This document shows positions 9,928 to 21,584 of a stretch of 64,000 nt of DNA, piece by piece. Both the position numbers and the translations under genes were made by a program. The DNA lies in assembly GCA_022747635.1 (NCBI GenBank), contig JAKTNV010000004.1, positions 19,282,969 to 19,346,968 on the forward strand, read 5' to 3'. Numbering within the stretch: the first letter of the stretch is position 1; every line of letters starts with the position of its first letter. Source of the stretch: Hetaerina americana (Eukaryota; Arthropoda; Insecta; Odonata; Calopterygidae). A model generated the notes under the pieces. That model was not told the origin of the DNA, ran no database searches, and worked only from the letters and a program-made list of their open reading frames with translations.

Positions 9928-11051
9928 CTACCTTGATCAAAAAGTTCCCGGAATAACCACCGTGTGGCGCTCCCATCGTTCCGATTTGAGTTCTGTTTTT
10001 TTGTTAAATTGGTACATCTGTTGTTGATATTCCCTTTAAATCTTAGTGTCATAACTTGACATTTGCAAAAGTTACGGTCGGTTTTCGGTATGTCCATCAG
10101 TGCTTCCTGCGATTTTTCCATTACTTCCTCTCGGCTGCTAAAACGCGTTCCCCGTAATGGTTTTTTAACTCGATTGAACAGAAAGAAGTCACAGGGAGCC
10201 AAATCAGGTGAATTCGGTGGCTGTTGGATGGTATTTGTTGCATTTTTCGTCAAAAAATTACGAATAATGATAGCACTGTGCGACGGTGCGTTATCATGGT
10301 GCAAAATCCACGATTTTCCTGCCCACATTTCTGGTCTCTTTCGGCGAATTGCTTCACGCAAACGTCTCATAACGCCCAAATAATACTCTTTGTTTACTGT
10401 CTGGCCTTCTGGCAAAAATTCATGATGCACTACACCGTTGTAATCCATGAAAACCGTCAGCATTGCCTTCTTTTTTGACTGAAAACGACGTGGTTTTTTT
10501 GGTCTCGGCTCATTTGGTGAACGCCATTCACTTGCCTGATGTCTGGATTGCGTGTCGTACTCATGAACCCACGTCTCGTCTCCAGTAATGATCCTTTTGA
10601 TGAATGTGGGATCGGATTCAGCCTCGCAAATCATGTCTTTTGCGACGTCAACACGGTCTCTTTTTTGCATGAAATTGAGGTCTTTTGGCACCAACTTTGC
10701 TGCTACACGACGGAAACCCAAATCATTAACCACAATGTCTTGGGCGGATCCATAGGCAATGTTCAAGTCCTCCGCTATTTCTCTGATGGTTAATTTGCGG
10801 TTATTGACCAACATTTCTTTTACTTTATCAATTTTTTCACCGACTTTCGATGTCGATGGTCTGCCACTGCGTTCATCATCTTCGATTGACTCACGACCAC
10901 TTCTGAACCGCTCGTGCCACTGGTAAACGACCGTTTTTTTAGAGAATCGTTGCCGAAACACTTTTCCAACATTTCCAACGTCCGTGCGCCACTAAATCCG
11001 TTTTTTTACGCAAAATTTAATACAAGTTCGTTGTTGCAAATTTAAATCCAT
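9795..11051 (-). pseudogene. Mariner transposase, DD34D, frameshifted and 3'-altered
   Basis: The natural start is the ATG at 11051 (MDLNLQQRTCIKF). A 7-A run around 10999-11005 shifts the frame after about 16 codons. A second A run near 10934-10940 shifts it back, after which a long open frame runs from about 10930. It contains a helix-turn-helix region (GRPSTSK linker; LTIREIAEDLNIAYGSAQDI) and the catalytic triad: D in TGDETWV, D in HHDNAPSH and D in NSPDLAPCDFFLF, with 34 residues between the last two. The frame then runs into the left terminal repeat (RNFCKCQVM) and past the element end at 9928. The usual C-terminal domain is thus replaced by repeat-encoded residues. Probably inactive. 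Confidence 0.85.
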
Positions 11052-11256
11052 TTCTGAAATTGTAAAAAATCGCCAACACACACAGAGATAGATGTACTCT
11101 TGGCTACGTAACTTTTGCAAATGTCAAGTTATGACACTAAGATTTAAAGGGAATATCAACAACAGATGTACCAATTTAACAAAAAAAACAGAACTCAAAT
11201 CGGAACGATGGGAGCGCCACACGGTGGTTATTCCGGGAACTTTTTGATCAAGGTAG
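9928..11256 (-). mobile_element. Mariner element with about 150-bp terminal inverted repeats
   Basis: The two ends, 9928-10076 and 11107-11256, are inverted copies that I read as essentially identical apart from one base in a poly-T/poly-A run. TA dinucleotides flank the element (9926-9927, 11257-11258). Typical mariners have repeats of about 20-40 bp, so these are unusually long. Total length 1,329 bp. The inside encodes a mariner transposase on the minus strand (next entry). The near-identity of the arms suggests either a recent insertion or recent conversion between them. Confidence 0.93.
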
Positions 11257-11258
11257 TA

Positions 11259-14255
11259 TGTTTGTGAACCTGGTGGAAGCGGAATGGTCGGAACAAATAG
11301 GGATTGCTAATTTTTCCTTAGAAAATATCGTCGCATTTTTTCTGTATTGAACGATCCTGTGATCGTTTGGAATAGTTGAAGAAACATGCAGAAAATAAGT
11401 AATGGTGTTAATTGAAATGCTAAAGGTGAACATTATATTGTAATGTAATAGAATTTGGACCAAAATAGGATCAATCATGCACCTAAAGGTAGCCAAATGT
11501 TACTCGTCATCACTTGTCGGAGACCTTAGCCATTGTGATATCTTTTTTGTGCGTTTTAAGATATTTATTTTAGATTAATGTATTTAAAATGGTTTTATAT
11601 AATGTTGTTTGGCGTCTGTGTATACATTCAGGATATCTTTTTTACCCTAAAATATTTAACATTGCTATAAAAATTTACTAAATATTTTCTAGCGATCGGC
11701 TTATGTCTTTGATAAAGAAATCTTTAATAGGAGATCATTTCATTGACGGACGGCTTTCTTCTCCTGATTATTTTTAGTACCGTTGTGTTCAAGTTGGAAT
11801 TTGAAGTTGATATCTGATAAACTCCCTTAAATTTAACTGTGGATCCTGAACTTGGTGGACGTATTAATGACATAAGGGTGTTCGAAATAATTTTTATCGT
11901 TACTGTACGTTATCTTTGTAATTCCGTGAGAAATTTTGCAGATCGCATGCCAAAGATAATAATCGGTCATTTGCTTAAGAGTTACTCTAATTGATTGAAA
12001 AATATAGCTGTTCCATTAATTGTTTGATGACCGATCTCTACCAGTTCATGTAGGTTTTAAATTTCCCTCGAAATTAAATCTTTCCACGAGAAACTGTTGT
12101 TATGATTGCTTGCTTCTCTTCTGTGGAGCAGAGCACGCGATGTATCTGCACACGCTCAATGACTCCGTGTTTCTTTTCTTCGAATTCGTAAAACTTGGGA
12201 AATTTCAGCCCGGCCGTGACATAAATGGGGAATGTACAGGTATATATAAAGCTTTGTCGTAGCAAAAACAATGAAAATCTTATAAATTTTTCATTCGCCG
12301 TATATTTTTGCTATGACTATTGTCAGCAGGACCCCTGGCGGTGTAATCCACGATTATGGGCACTGCGTCACGGAACGTGCAAGTGTTCGCAGATTGTGGA
12401 CGAACCTTAAATGACAAACTACGTGCTCCCTGTCGCGGGAGGTAAGATCGATTCGAAGGGACAGCAGAATCCCCCCCGGCATGGAAGGCACGCTCCTGCT
12501 CGTCCTGTCATGTCTGAATGCTGAGGTTCGTGACCGTCAGGGTGTGCTATCAGATCCTTTTTCCTATTTAGTCCAGCCCGCTTGGAAAGTTAAGACGCTA
12601 AAAGGCGCGTATTTCTTTCTGTTACTCAGACTGAAGAGTAGGATTCTTCATTTGTCCGTCCGTCCCCTTTAAGGCAGGCGACGCAACCTGACGTACGTAC
12701 CATCTCGCCATCTACCCCTCTTGAAGGTTAACTTTGATCAGTGGCCTATCAAGAACAACGAACGTGTGATACGTCCCTTGCCTCAGAGGCTAAAGTCTTC
12801 GCATGGAACAATTCATGGGATGGAGTATTTGCGCTTTCAGTTGCGAATTTAATGTTGAAAAGGAGACGATCTCTTTCATTTGTCCCTCATTGGTCTAGAT
12901 GGGATGTTTTCAATTGGATGGGCTGTCGAAGTATTCGTAATTAAGTTTTCAAGTCCTTCGTCTGGAAGTTTTCCCAGTTAATTGAACTTCTTCTGATTGT
13001 GGAAACAATAAAATACTCGCCTTGAAAATGATGTCCCTCGTAATAATTGCCGTAATGTTGTGACCACGATTGTTGGAAGGAAAATAATAGTCAAGCCGCT
13101 CAGGTATTAAGCCTCCTGGTATGAGCAATACCACATCGAGGTAATGCTGTTGTCCCTGAGACGCCCCTATCCGTTTCTGACGGGAAGATGGCTCATAGTC
13201 ATATATTTTTTATTTATTCGGTTCCTTCATATATTCCGACGTGGAAAGCACTTCCTCTAAGTGCGGCCTCAATCGTTCAAATGACACCGAGCTTGAATCC
13301 CTAATTCTGTGCCATTTTATTCAAATTACTTTAATAGTTTATTATTGTGCTGTAAAATCCCCTCTCTAACGTCAATACACCTCCGCAGCCTCTTCCTTGA
13401 GCATTTGGGTCATCGATGTATCCCTGTTCCGTTTAGTGTTCATTTGCAAGATTTTTAAGGGTCGCTGAGTCACAAGCCTGGGGTGAAACCTGCCTGCTCC
13501 GATTCTTGGTGCCAACTTCCTCCTTTCTTCTTCTTCTGATCAAACGCTTGAGGAGGAGGGCAAATAGTGCCACAATAGCCAGTTTTGTTAGAATTCTAAT
13601 GTTCTTATTTCATTATTGAAATATATCTTAGATTATTGTCGCGGTAGCGATTAGTAATAGAGGTAAGAAATTGATAATTCTACTAGGATTTGCATGCAGG
13701 ATCACGGAAGGATTTCAGTTCACGGAAATAGGAACTGTGATGTTATCAAAGAGCGATTCGAGCGGAATAGATTTCCAGGAACGCTATCTTTCAGTGAATA
13801 TTCAGCGTTGTGTGTAGACCTGTTAAGTAAATATTTACAGTGTAATCAAATGAAAGTTTTTTAGAACTAATTAAGACCATTCTCGTGGAAACGTTCCACG
13901 TCTTGCGTAGAATCCAATATGTAATCATTGATTTTCCCCGAAGAAATGCAATTTAAACCTGAGTGTTCCCATGAATGTGTGTAGTGAGAACGTTCATCTC
14001 TTCGTGTGACTCTTCGATCTTCGTTAGATATTTTATTTCTGGGAGCATCTTTCTTCGCTTTTTAGTTTTTCAGTGGAAATTTTCCTTCCACTCAATTGGA
14101 ACTGTTGTTATTATGTCTTATTATACGTATGCCCAGCCACTTCTTGTTTTTTTATACTTAATTTACACATTCTATCCTCTCATTTATATTTTCAATGATT
14201 CTTCATTTCAGTCCAAATTGTTTTGTTCACTCACCTTTTAGCCAACTTGTCATCT
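11259..14255. other. No gene seen
   Basis: Mostly AT-rich. A moderately GC-rich stretch at 12330-12730 gives frames of 60-67 codons without domains. The minus-strand frame at 11248-11496 starts within the mariner flank and has no homology that I recognise. Confidence 0.5.
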
Positions 14256-14301
14256 CTTGCCCTTGCACCCCCAATATCCGCGTTGGGGGTGCAAGGGCAA
14301 G
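14256..14301. repeat. Perfect 19-bp inverted repeat (hairpin)
   Basis: CTTGCCCTTGCACCCCCAA at 14256-14274 is followed by an 8-base loop (TATCCGCG) and the exact reverse complement at 14283-14301. No transposon termini or TA duplication are visible around it. The GC-rich arms stand out from the AT-rich surroundings. It could be a template-switch product or a structured RNA element. Confidence 0.85.
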
Positions 14302-16050
14302 TGTGCCTTCCCACATGTACACAAACTAAACATGTGTTTCAACAAATATATATTTGTGTACTCGCGTTTATTTGTTTTGCTTGATTTGCGGTATTTGCTC
14401 ATTGTAAATAACTTTTTCGTAAATGCTTCATTTGACCACCTTCGCGCATCTCTTATCGCTCGTGTTAATTTTCCTCGTTTGCAGCAGTTCGTCCCTTTTT
14501 TCCGTTTCCGTTTTATTAGTCGGGAGCCCTTCCTGCATTTTTACTCTCCGTATTGCCCTCATTCTGTATTTCCAATATTCTATTTGTTTGTGTATTTGTA
14601 ATGGTAGTGATGTCGCGAAGTTGAAGGTAATAATGAAGAGTTCAAGTGAGGGATCTCTTCACGCTCCAATATCCGTGGCTCTGTGAACCCCGCATTTAGA
14701 GGGCCCCGGGAAGCCAGTAACCTTTCCCGAGTGCCCGACTTCAATTCAAACTTCCAGGGATGGGATGGGTAGAGGACAGCTTTGGAACTAGTGAGGAGAC
14801 GGCGTGGAAAGGGGAAGATGCTGCGCCCTTGCGCTTCTTAATCCCAAGTCGAGATTCGCCCTTGGCCGGAAATAAAAAAGGAAATGGTATTCGATGGAAC
14901 GAGATGGTCTCGCTTTTTTTCTCTTTGATGTGATGAAGGCGGTGCTTTCTGCCATTTTGTAGCACTTTGTATATTCCCCTGAGGCAAATGCAGTGGCGGT
15001 GAGAAAGACAGGACGGCTCATAAATGCATTCCCATTTGCACGGGTAGGAGTTGGTTCTCAGGCTTTATATCCATGTCCGTATCGCGTGCTCGTTCTGGCT
15101 CCCAAGAGTATTTCATGAACCGAGGCAAAAATTTATCGATGTGTGCCTCAATCTTCTTATTCGTAGATAAGAATTTGAGACTTTTTCTCATATTTGTTCC
15201 TTGGGGCACAATACTGTGTGTAATGTGATTTATATTTTCATTGGTGCTTTTCGTCGTGCGAAGACAGCAAAATGTCAACCTTTCTCCGTGTGGACGACGA
15301 TTGGTGATACAAATGGGCTAAACACGCTGCATTTTTAGTCGGACGACAGAATAATTATGACTATGTGTGACAAAAGTCATCTTCTCAGCTACCTGCCAAT
15401 CAGTGATGCCAGTGATTCCTCTACTTTTTGAATAATTGTTGTGATGATTCTTGATATAATTAAATGGGGACCACGTTCCAAAAATTAGTGCTAAAATCAG
15501 CAAAATCTTCTTTCAAAACTGTTCGGAAGTCCGCTTATTTACCCAGAAGCTTACTCATGGGACTCGAGACTTTTTTTCTCTCTCTTGCCGCATCTTGCTT
15601 TGCTTGCGAGTGAACCTCTTTTTGTTTGTAAAATATTCCTGCGCTTGAGTTAAGTTGCGATGTTTCCGTGTGCAGGATTCCATTGGAAATCGAATGTTAG
15701 TGAATCGTGCGGGTCGTGCATAAGAATGTGTTTTGTATTCGTCGGCGCAGGATGCGGTGAAGGACATGTGGAACACGAAGTTTTGCATACTCTCGCCTGC
15801 TGGTGAACTTGGCGTCTGGTTTGGAGATTATAGACAGTTTTGCAAACGTGTCAAGGAATATGGATCGAGTGTGTTTTTACGTTCCTTTAAGGGGAAGGGT
15901 ACCCTATTGGGTTTGGTGTTATATCTTGTTTTAAGTTTATTGGTAATGCCTTCATTGTTTAACACTGTATAAACTAGAACTAAACGTTCTTTGAACGATC
16001 ACCTGACAGCAAATTGAGTAGCTTCAGGCGTGATGCGGTGGAAGTCGAAC
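14302..16050. other. No gene seen
   Basis: Frames up to 114 codons (14257-14601) are hydrophobic because of T-rich composition and have no domain. The patch 14690-15010 is moderately GC-rich with frames on the minus strand, again unrecognised. Confidence 0.5.
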
Positions 16051-16233
16051 ATAATGAACAACTAATCGAAGCACTTTTTCCACTTGATAAAAATATTTGT
16101 ATTTTACGCCCGGGTTTCGATGTATTACATCATCATGATGGACCTGATGATGAAGTAATACATCAAAACCCGGTCGTAAAATAAAATAAAAAATGTATCA
16201 AGTGGAAAAGTGCTTCGATCAGTTATTCATTAT
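16051..16233. repeat. 183-bp foldback (imperfect inverted repeat)
   Basis: The left arm (16051 to about 16136) and right arm (about 16147-16233) are inverted copies with scattered mismatches and small indels. Outer ends are ATAATGAACAACT and AGTTATTCATTAT. Near the centre each arm carries a TGATGATG...CATC stem followed by (G/A)AAACCCGG and CGTAAAATA. A similar stem-then-GAAAC-then-CGTAAAATA order occurs in the Penelope-like fragment at 28196-28222, so the arms may derive from the ends of such an element. No coding capacity. Confidence 0.75.
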
Positions 16234-17713
16234 CACCTGAAAGATTTATTTCGTATTCCTTTAAGTGTACGAATTTTAATCCAATGGTTTTAATACTCGT
16301 TTTTAACAGTGGATGATGTTATCAGATCTGGGCCTTTTTTATGTGACCCAGTTGATTTAGTTTTGCTTACAATGTCTGGTATATTTTATACCTAAACATT
16401 AAAACTCGACACGTATGTAGTTCGTTAACTTGAATCATCTTATGCTAAAAATTTGTTGCCAATTTATATACTCTTCTACCATCTCTTTCGCCCTACATGT
16501 TTAGTAATATTCCGAACCAACGAAGTTACGTACCTATTATTTACTGCCAACTATTGTTGAGTGTCGCATGACAAGAAATGAATTTGCAGTTTTCTATTTG
16601 CTTCTAGACTTCCGCCGTTCACAATTCCCAATTTTCTCCTGCGCCTTCTTATGAGTCAATGAATTCTGCTTAACAAAAACAAAAAAAATACGTTACCTAA
16701 AATTACGATTGATGATTCAGGAGTGTAAAAATTTGAATTGTTGCCGACTGTGGCTCTAAAATTATAGGTTGCTGGGGTTGTTATAAATACTTCCATTTAG
16801 GGGATTTGATATCCTCGAAAAATTACCAATTGCAACCGGACTTCATGGGTGCTCAAAAGCGCCTGTATTTATGGCACCCATCATCAAGCGCCCGCTCCTA
16901 CATGCTTTCAATGGACGTTTTCCTAGTGGCCCATTACTTCAAATAGTTGAAATGACTATAGAAAGTGTAAAAAGGCGCTAATAATATTTAAACTATGTCT
17001 TTTTTCATCCCGCAGTCCGAACGTCTTGTTCTGTAAATGTTTGAATCAAGTAAGGGTGCCTTTTTGGAGGAACTTTTAAAAAACTAAGTTAAACTGCCTC
17101 TTGGTACTATACAGACACGCAATTTCTCGTCTGAAGCCAAAATGATTCCCTTTTCTGGGGCATTATAGAAACAGGGAGATGCTTGGAGATAAATAAAGTT
17201 AGCTGACAGGTGTAATCCCTGTGGTTTTCTGCATCATTTATTTGGAACGAAATCGGTTCTCATTGAGGATAAGAGCTTAAAGTAAGACATAAGAAAGGAA
17301 ATGATACCCTTTATATATACGAAGCCTTCGGCTTTCGGAATTGAGGAATTTCACTGATTTAGAGCTTGAGAACTGTTCTTACGCATTCATCAGTAGTTAA
17401 ATTCAAGGTAAATATTTTATCCCAGTGTTATCAAAGCTTTTATATTTTTGTGAATTCATAAATGCCTTTACTTCTTCAAATGTTCGCTGTTAATGTTATC
17501 CATTTTTCTTAAATGAAAATATGAGAAAAGTTTTATCGTATATTTTTGCCAAATCGTTATTAGTAGATGATCTTAGGGTTGCCTCTAAAACTCGTTTTTA
17601 ATGTTCATCTGGGCCAAGCCTACCGTAAATTTAATAGAAATCCATTATCGGAACGAAACCATTTCAGTTAGGTTTTTATTGGGATAGTGTAGTAAATGGA
17701 AACAAAATATCTA
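16234..17713. other. No gene seen
   Basis: AT-rich sequence without an open frame of at least 60 codons and without repeats that I recognise. Confidence 0.6.
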
Positions 17714-18466
17714 CGAGGGTCATCCGGAAAGTAGTACCCGTTCGTGAAATAAAGACACAAAAGTAAATATTAACAAACATAAAAAATTTTATTTGAAAGA
17801 GGATACTTTAAACTACTTCTCAACATAATCTCCAAGCAAATTAAGGCATTTGTCATAACGTGTGACAAGTTTCTGTATTCCTGCTGCATAGTCCTTCGCC
17901 GCCAGCTCATTGAGATACGCGAGGGACCCATCTTGCTCAAATTTTTGCATAATGCAGATGGTGTTTAACAATTTCATGAACAATTGTTCGAGAAACATTG
18001 GGAAAATGCTCACAGATGTCATCAATTGTGACGCGCCGATCGTTCCTCACGAATTCGTCAACTGAGCTCACCAGTTGGTCTGTAATGACAGACGGTCTCC
18101 CCGAACGCTCATCGTCGTGTGTGTTCCCCCTCCCCATGTTGAAGTTGCGACTCCACCGCCGAACAGACGACTCGTCCATTACATTGTCTCCATACACCTC
18201 CTTTAATTGGCGATGAATATCACATGGGCGAACGTTTCTTGCATTGAGGAATTTAATCACTGCCCTCACTTCACAACTGGCGGCGTTCTCAATTTTTTTA
18301 AACATTGTAAACAATCACAGAAACAACACAGGCAATGCTAGCGTCACGCAACTTGGCTCAGAGAAGGCAGACAAGCCACTGAAGCTATCTGATATCGTCC
18401 AGCGGCTACTCGCGTCGTCAGCACTTCATGCGGCACGAACGCGTACTACTTTCCGGATGACCCTCG
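17714..18466 (-). mobile_element. Mariner-family element, catalytic core deleted
   Basis: Inverted termini CGAGGGTCATCCGGAAAGTA extend about 33 bp with one mismatch and are flanked by TA (17712-17713, 18467-18468). At 753 bp it is roughly half the length of an intact mariner. The termini and the encoded protein differ from the CAGGGTTCG and CTACCTTG families in this window, so it belongs to a separate lineage. Confidence 0.9.
17813..18314 (-). pseudogene. Mariner-like transposase remnant: N-terminal HTH fused to C-terminal tail
   Basis: From the ATG at 18314 an open frame of 125 codons encodes the bipartite DNA-binding region. The first helix-turn-helix includes EVRAVIKFLNARNV and VYGDNVMDESSVRRW, then a DDERSGRPS linker, then a second domain ending VHEIVKHHLHYAKI. 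A stop follows at once, and in the next frame the tail GIQKLVTRYDKCLNLLGDYVEK ends at 17813. In this lineage the stretch between these parts holds the DDD catalytic core, and it is wholly absent. The junction near 17940 also changes frame, so no fused protein is made. The DNA-binding half could still be expressed. Confidence 0.88.
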
Positions 18467-18682
18467 TAGATATACACCCATTGATACGAACATAACAATA
18501 TCTTAAAACATGTGTAAGAAATCATCGACAGTTTCTCACCAGTGCTTAGCAAATAGCAAACTCTTGAAGAATGATGAAGTAATAATATTATCAGGGTGCG
18601 GTTAAGTTCAATCATAACAATGGAGGATTAAGTTAATACTACCTCTTTCCATGTGTATGTATGTCTGAAAAATATGTACGAA
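18467..18682. other. No gene seen
   Basis: Short AT-rich gap between the mariner remnant and the paired hairpins. Confidence 0.5.
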
Positions 18683-18760
18683 TTTTCGTGAATGCATTGC
18701 ATTCACGAAAAGGCATATACGTATAAGAATTATGAACGGCATTGCCTTTCATAATTCTTA
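18683..18760. repeat. Two adjacent hairpins
   Basis: The first is TTTTCGTGAATGCA (18683-18696), a single central T, and its exact reverse complement (18698-18711). The second, 12 bases on, has TAAGAATTATGA (18724-18735) paired with 18749-18760 and an inner GGC-ATT-GCC pairing. Both are near-perfect and unrelated to each other. No coding function. Confidence 0.8.
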
Positions 18761-21584
18761 AATATTTTGACTTAGTCTTAAAAAAACACCAACCAAATAT
18801 TTTGCAATTGAGAAAATATAATAAGAGTTACTGGGAAAAATATGATGAACGTAACTCAAGAGACGAAGATGCGAGGCTTAGACTATTAATAATCTAGGAT
18901 ATTAATAATCTCTTGCGTACTTGTGACAGGGAGGTAATTATTTGGATTATTCAGTATATTGGCAATTGAATAAACAAAGAAGTATAATATAGCACGGATG
19001 CATGTAGTAACTAATTCTTCCTTCTCATTATTCCGCGATTTCACGTGCATCAAAAATATTGGATTTATGGAGAAGTGCTTTTGTTCTGGTCCTGCTTTTA
19101 AAAGATATTTACGTTATTCCTAGTTATTTGGCAAAATTTAGCGACCTAACACCCTATTTGACGCCCATCACATTTTGCAAGGCTGGATTTGGATGTGAAT
19201 GTACTTGTAATTGCAAGCGCTGTAATTATTGGTCGCAAGAATTGAAAATTTTAGCGTTGAATTTGTATCAGCGGTTTATTTACCTCTTTTTTATTCTGTT
19301 GTTTCAATTTTTGTATTAATTTATTAAAATTTTGTATTATTTGTATTAATTTTGTATTAATTTATTTTGAATTGTTTTCCGATATATTTCAATAATAACA
19401 TTTTTACATTTTGGCTCCTAAATTCTAATGTTTTTCTGCAAAATACCTCCTTGAACGGCTAATGGAATGCTCCTTAAATGATAGCGCCAGGTACTTGTAT
19501 TTTATACATGTCGGTAAAGCTGCTAGCCATTAATGACGTGGGTCCTTAATGAAAACGAGCTCCTATATCTCGTATTCGCTCATGAATTTTAATGACATAG
19601 AGTGTGGCCCAGTCCTCCTAAAATGTAGAGGGAGTCCCCGAGTCAAATTTCGGTTCATTGTGGTTACGTCATGGGGTGTATGAAGAAGGGGCATCATTTT
19701 GGCCGTTGAGGGACCTGCATTGTTCGGGCCCCTGGTTAAGTCGTTAAGTGTGTTGGATGGATCCCAGTGTGCACGAAATTTGTCGTTTCACCTCCCCTTT
19801 CGCAGTACAGATCTCCCCGACGACTTTTTCCGTGCTAGTTCTTTAGCGCTTCTCCTAAAGAGCATTTCCCAAGGAAGAAACTGCCGCCGGCTGACTCACC
19901 TTCGCAACGCGAATGGACATTCCACAGAGATGACGCTTGTACAGGAATGGTAAACTCCAGGTACCGCACTCTTCTCGTAAATTATCTCGTATATTACTGT
20001 TCAAAAGAAATTAAAGAATCTGATGGGTCGAAGATGGTCAATCATCAATTTATTGCAGTCTCTTGGACGGTTTTATCGACATAGTCATATAGTTTAAGAA
20101 GTTTCGATTGAAATAAGTGAGTAAAATGTATAAATGTTTGAGGCTTTCCACATTTACCTGTACTTAAATGTATACGTTTCAATATTTTGTACGCCATCTG
20201 GAGGTGGAGGGAGGAAGGATTTGTGTTCCTTTGACGTCTACATGCGTTCTAAAAGGAGCGGTTATTACTCTCTCAGGACCGCCCATGTCAACTAGATGAA
20301 AGGACGAACCAGAGGAACGAGAAGAAAGCAGCTCGAAAAGGTTCTTCCCCTTGGGACGCGAGAGGGAGGTTGAAACGATTGTCTCTCATAGGAAACCCTT
20401 GAAATCCAGGCCGTGCGAAGCCATCTCAAATGCATGAGCATAGACGGGATATACAACGTATGAACCGCGTGAGGACGTTTTATTTTCCATTTTTCGGTTC
20501 AGAAGGATGTTTGGTTTTGCGTAATTTGTTATGCGACGAACGTATTGTAGATTCGTGCTTTTGGGGCAAGGAGTGCGGTCCACTTTATTCATGGGAAACA
20601 TTTTGAAGGCCCTAAATGAAATATATCAGCGGCCTGCAGTATCTGGAGTCATATTTATTGTTGAGTATGTAATGAGGAGCGCGTGTCCTCGACCTGATGC
20701 CGTCCTCCCCCTCCCCTTACCCACAGCACAAAGTAATTTAGGTTTAAAAATACGTCAACGGTCGATCGGAGAGGTCTTATTTTGTTTTGTTTTAAAAAAT
20801 TTTTTGAGGTTGCTTGTTCGTTTGCGATGTTTTCCTTTTGTGTCTGGAAAGGTCTTCTTTATTTTTCACACAAAGACTACAAAAGCTTTCCGTGCCGGAC
20901 TCGTTTATTCAAGAGAGGAACGTTTCCTGTGACCTCCCGTCGCATTTAATTTAGGCCTGCGACTAGTTTTCAAACATCCACTTCCCTCCATTCCTATCTA
21001 CATGTAGCTCGGTCGTTTTTTTCCAAAGGTCGCATCCCAAAGAAAATTTATGGTGATCAGGTCTGTTTGTTAACATTCATAGCCTTTTACAATCGACTTT
21101 TTTTGTTGGTGGTATAATGTTTCTGCTCCTGGGAATATCGATAGCATTTGAAATAGGTAATATTGTTGTTTGTGCCACGTTTATTTTTATTGTTTTGCCC
21201 TCCGCTACCAATATTTACTTTATCTGAACTCAAAGGAATCGAATAAGTGAGTATTGTATAAATGAAAAACTCATTCCCTGACCTTCCGGTGGCTTCTAAT
21301 GCACGTCTTTGTATTTGCCTTTCAATTACGTCTTTGTTGGTGGCAGTGCGTTTGTATTTGAAAGTTATTTTTGTCTTAATAAAAAGTGGATTTGATTTTA
21401 TGTAGTTGTTCTCCTGAAGATTAAAATTGCTTTCATTTTTGCTTTTTTTGCTGAACATTTCAATGTGATTTTTAAAATAATTAATTTAAAAAGCACATTG
21501 AATATTGTTTTGATGTGTTTTGTTGTTCACGATTAGTGTCCCGTAATTGGTGATGCATTATCGTGTTTTAAATCTACACCCATA
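18761..21584. other. No gene seen
   Basis: A run of TTTGTATTAATTTTGTATTAATTTAT type (about 19308-19365) is a small AT tandem repeat. Frames of 70-133 codons between 19059 and 21458 lack recognisable domains. The longest (20531-20932) is cysteine- and phenylalanine-rich by composition only. Confidence 0.5.

Noticed and set aside
21087..21458. 123-codon minus frame rich in Asn and Lys
   Set aside because: Composition follows from AT-rich sequence; no motif or start context that stands out.
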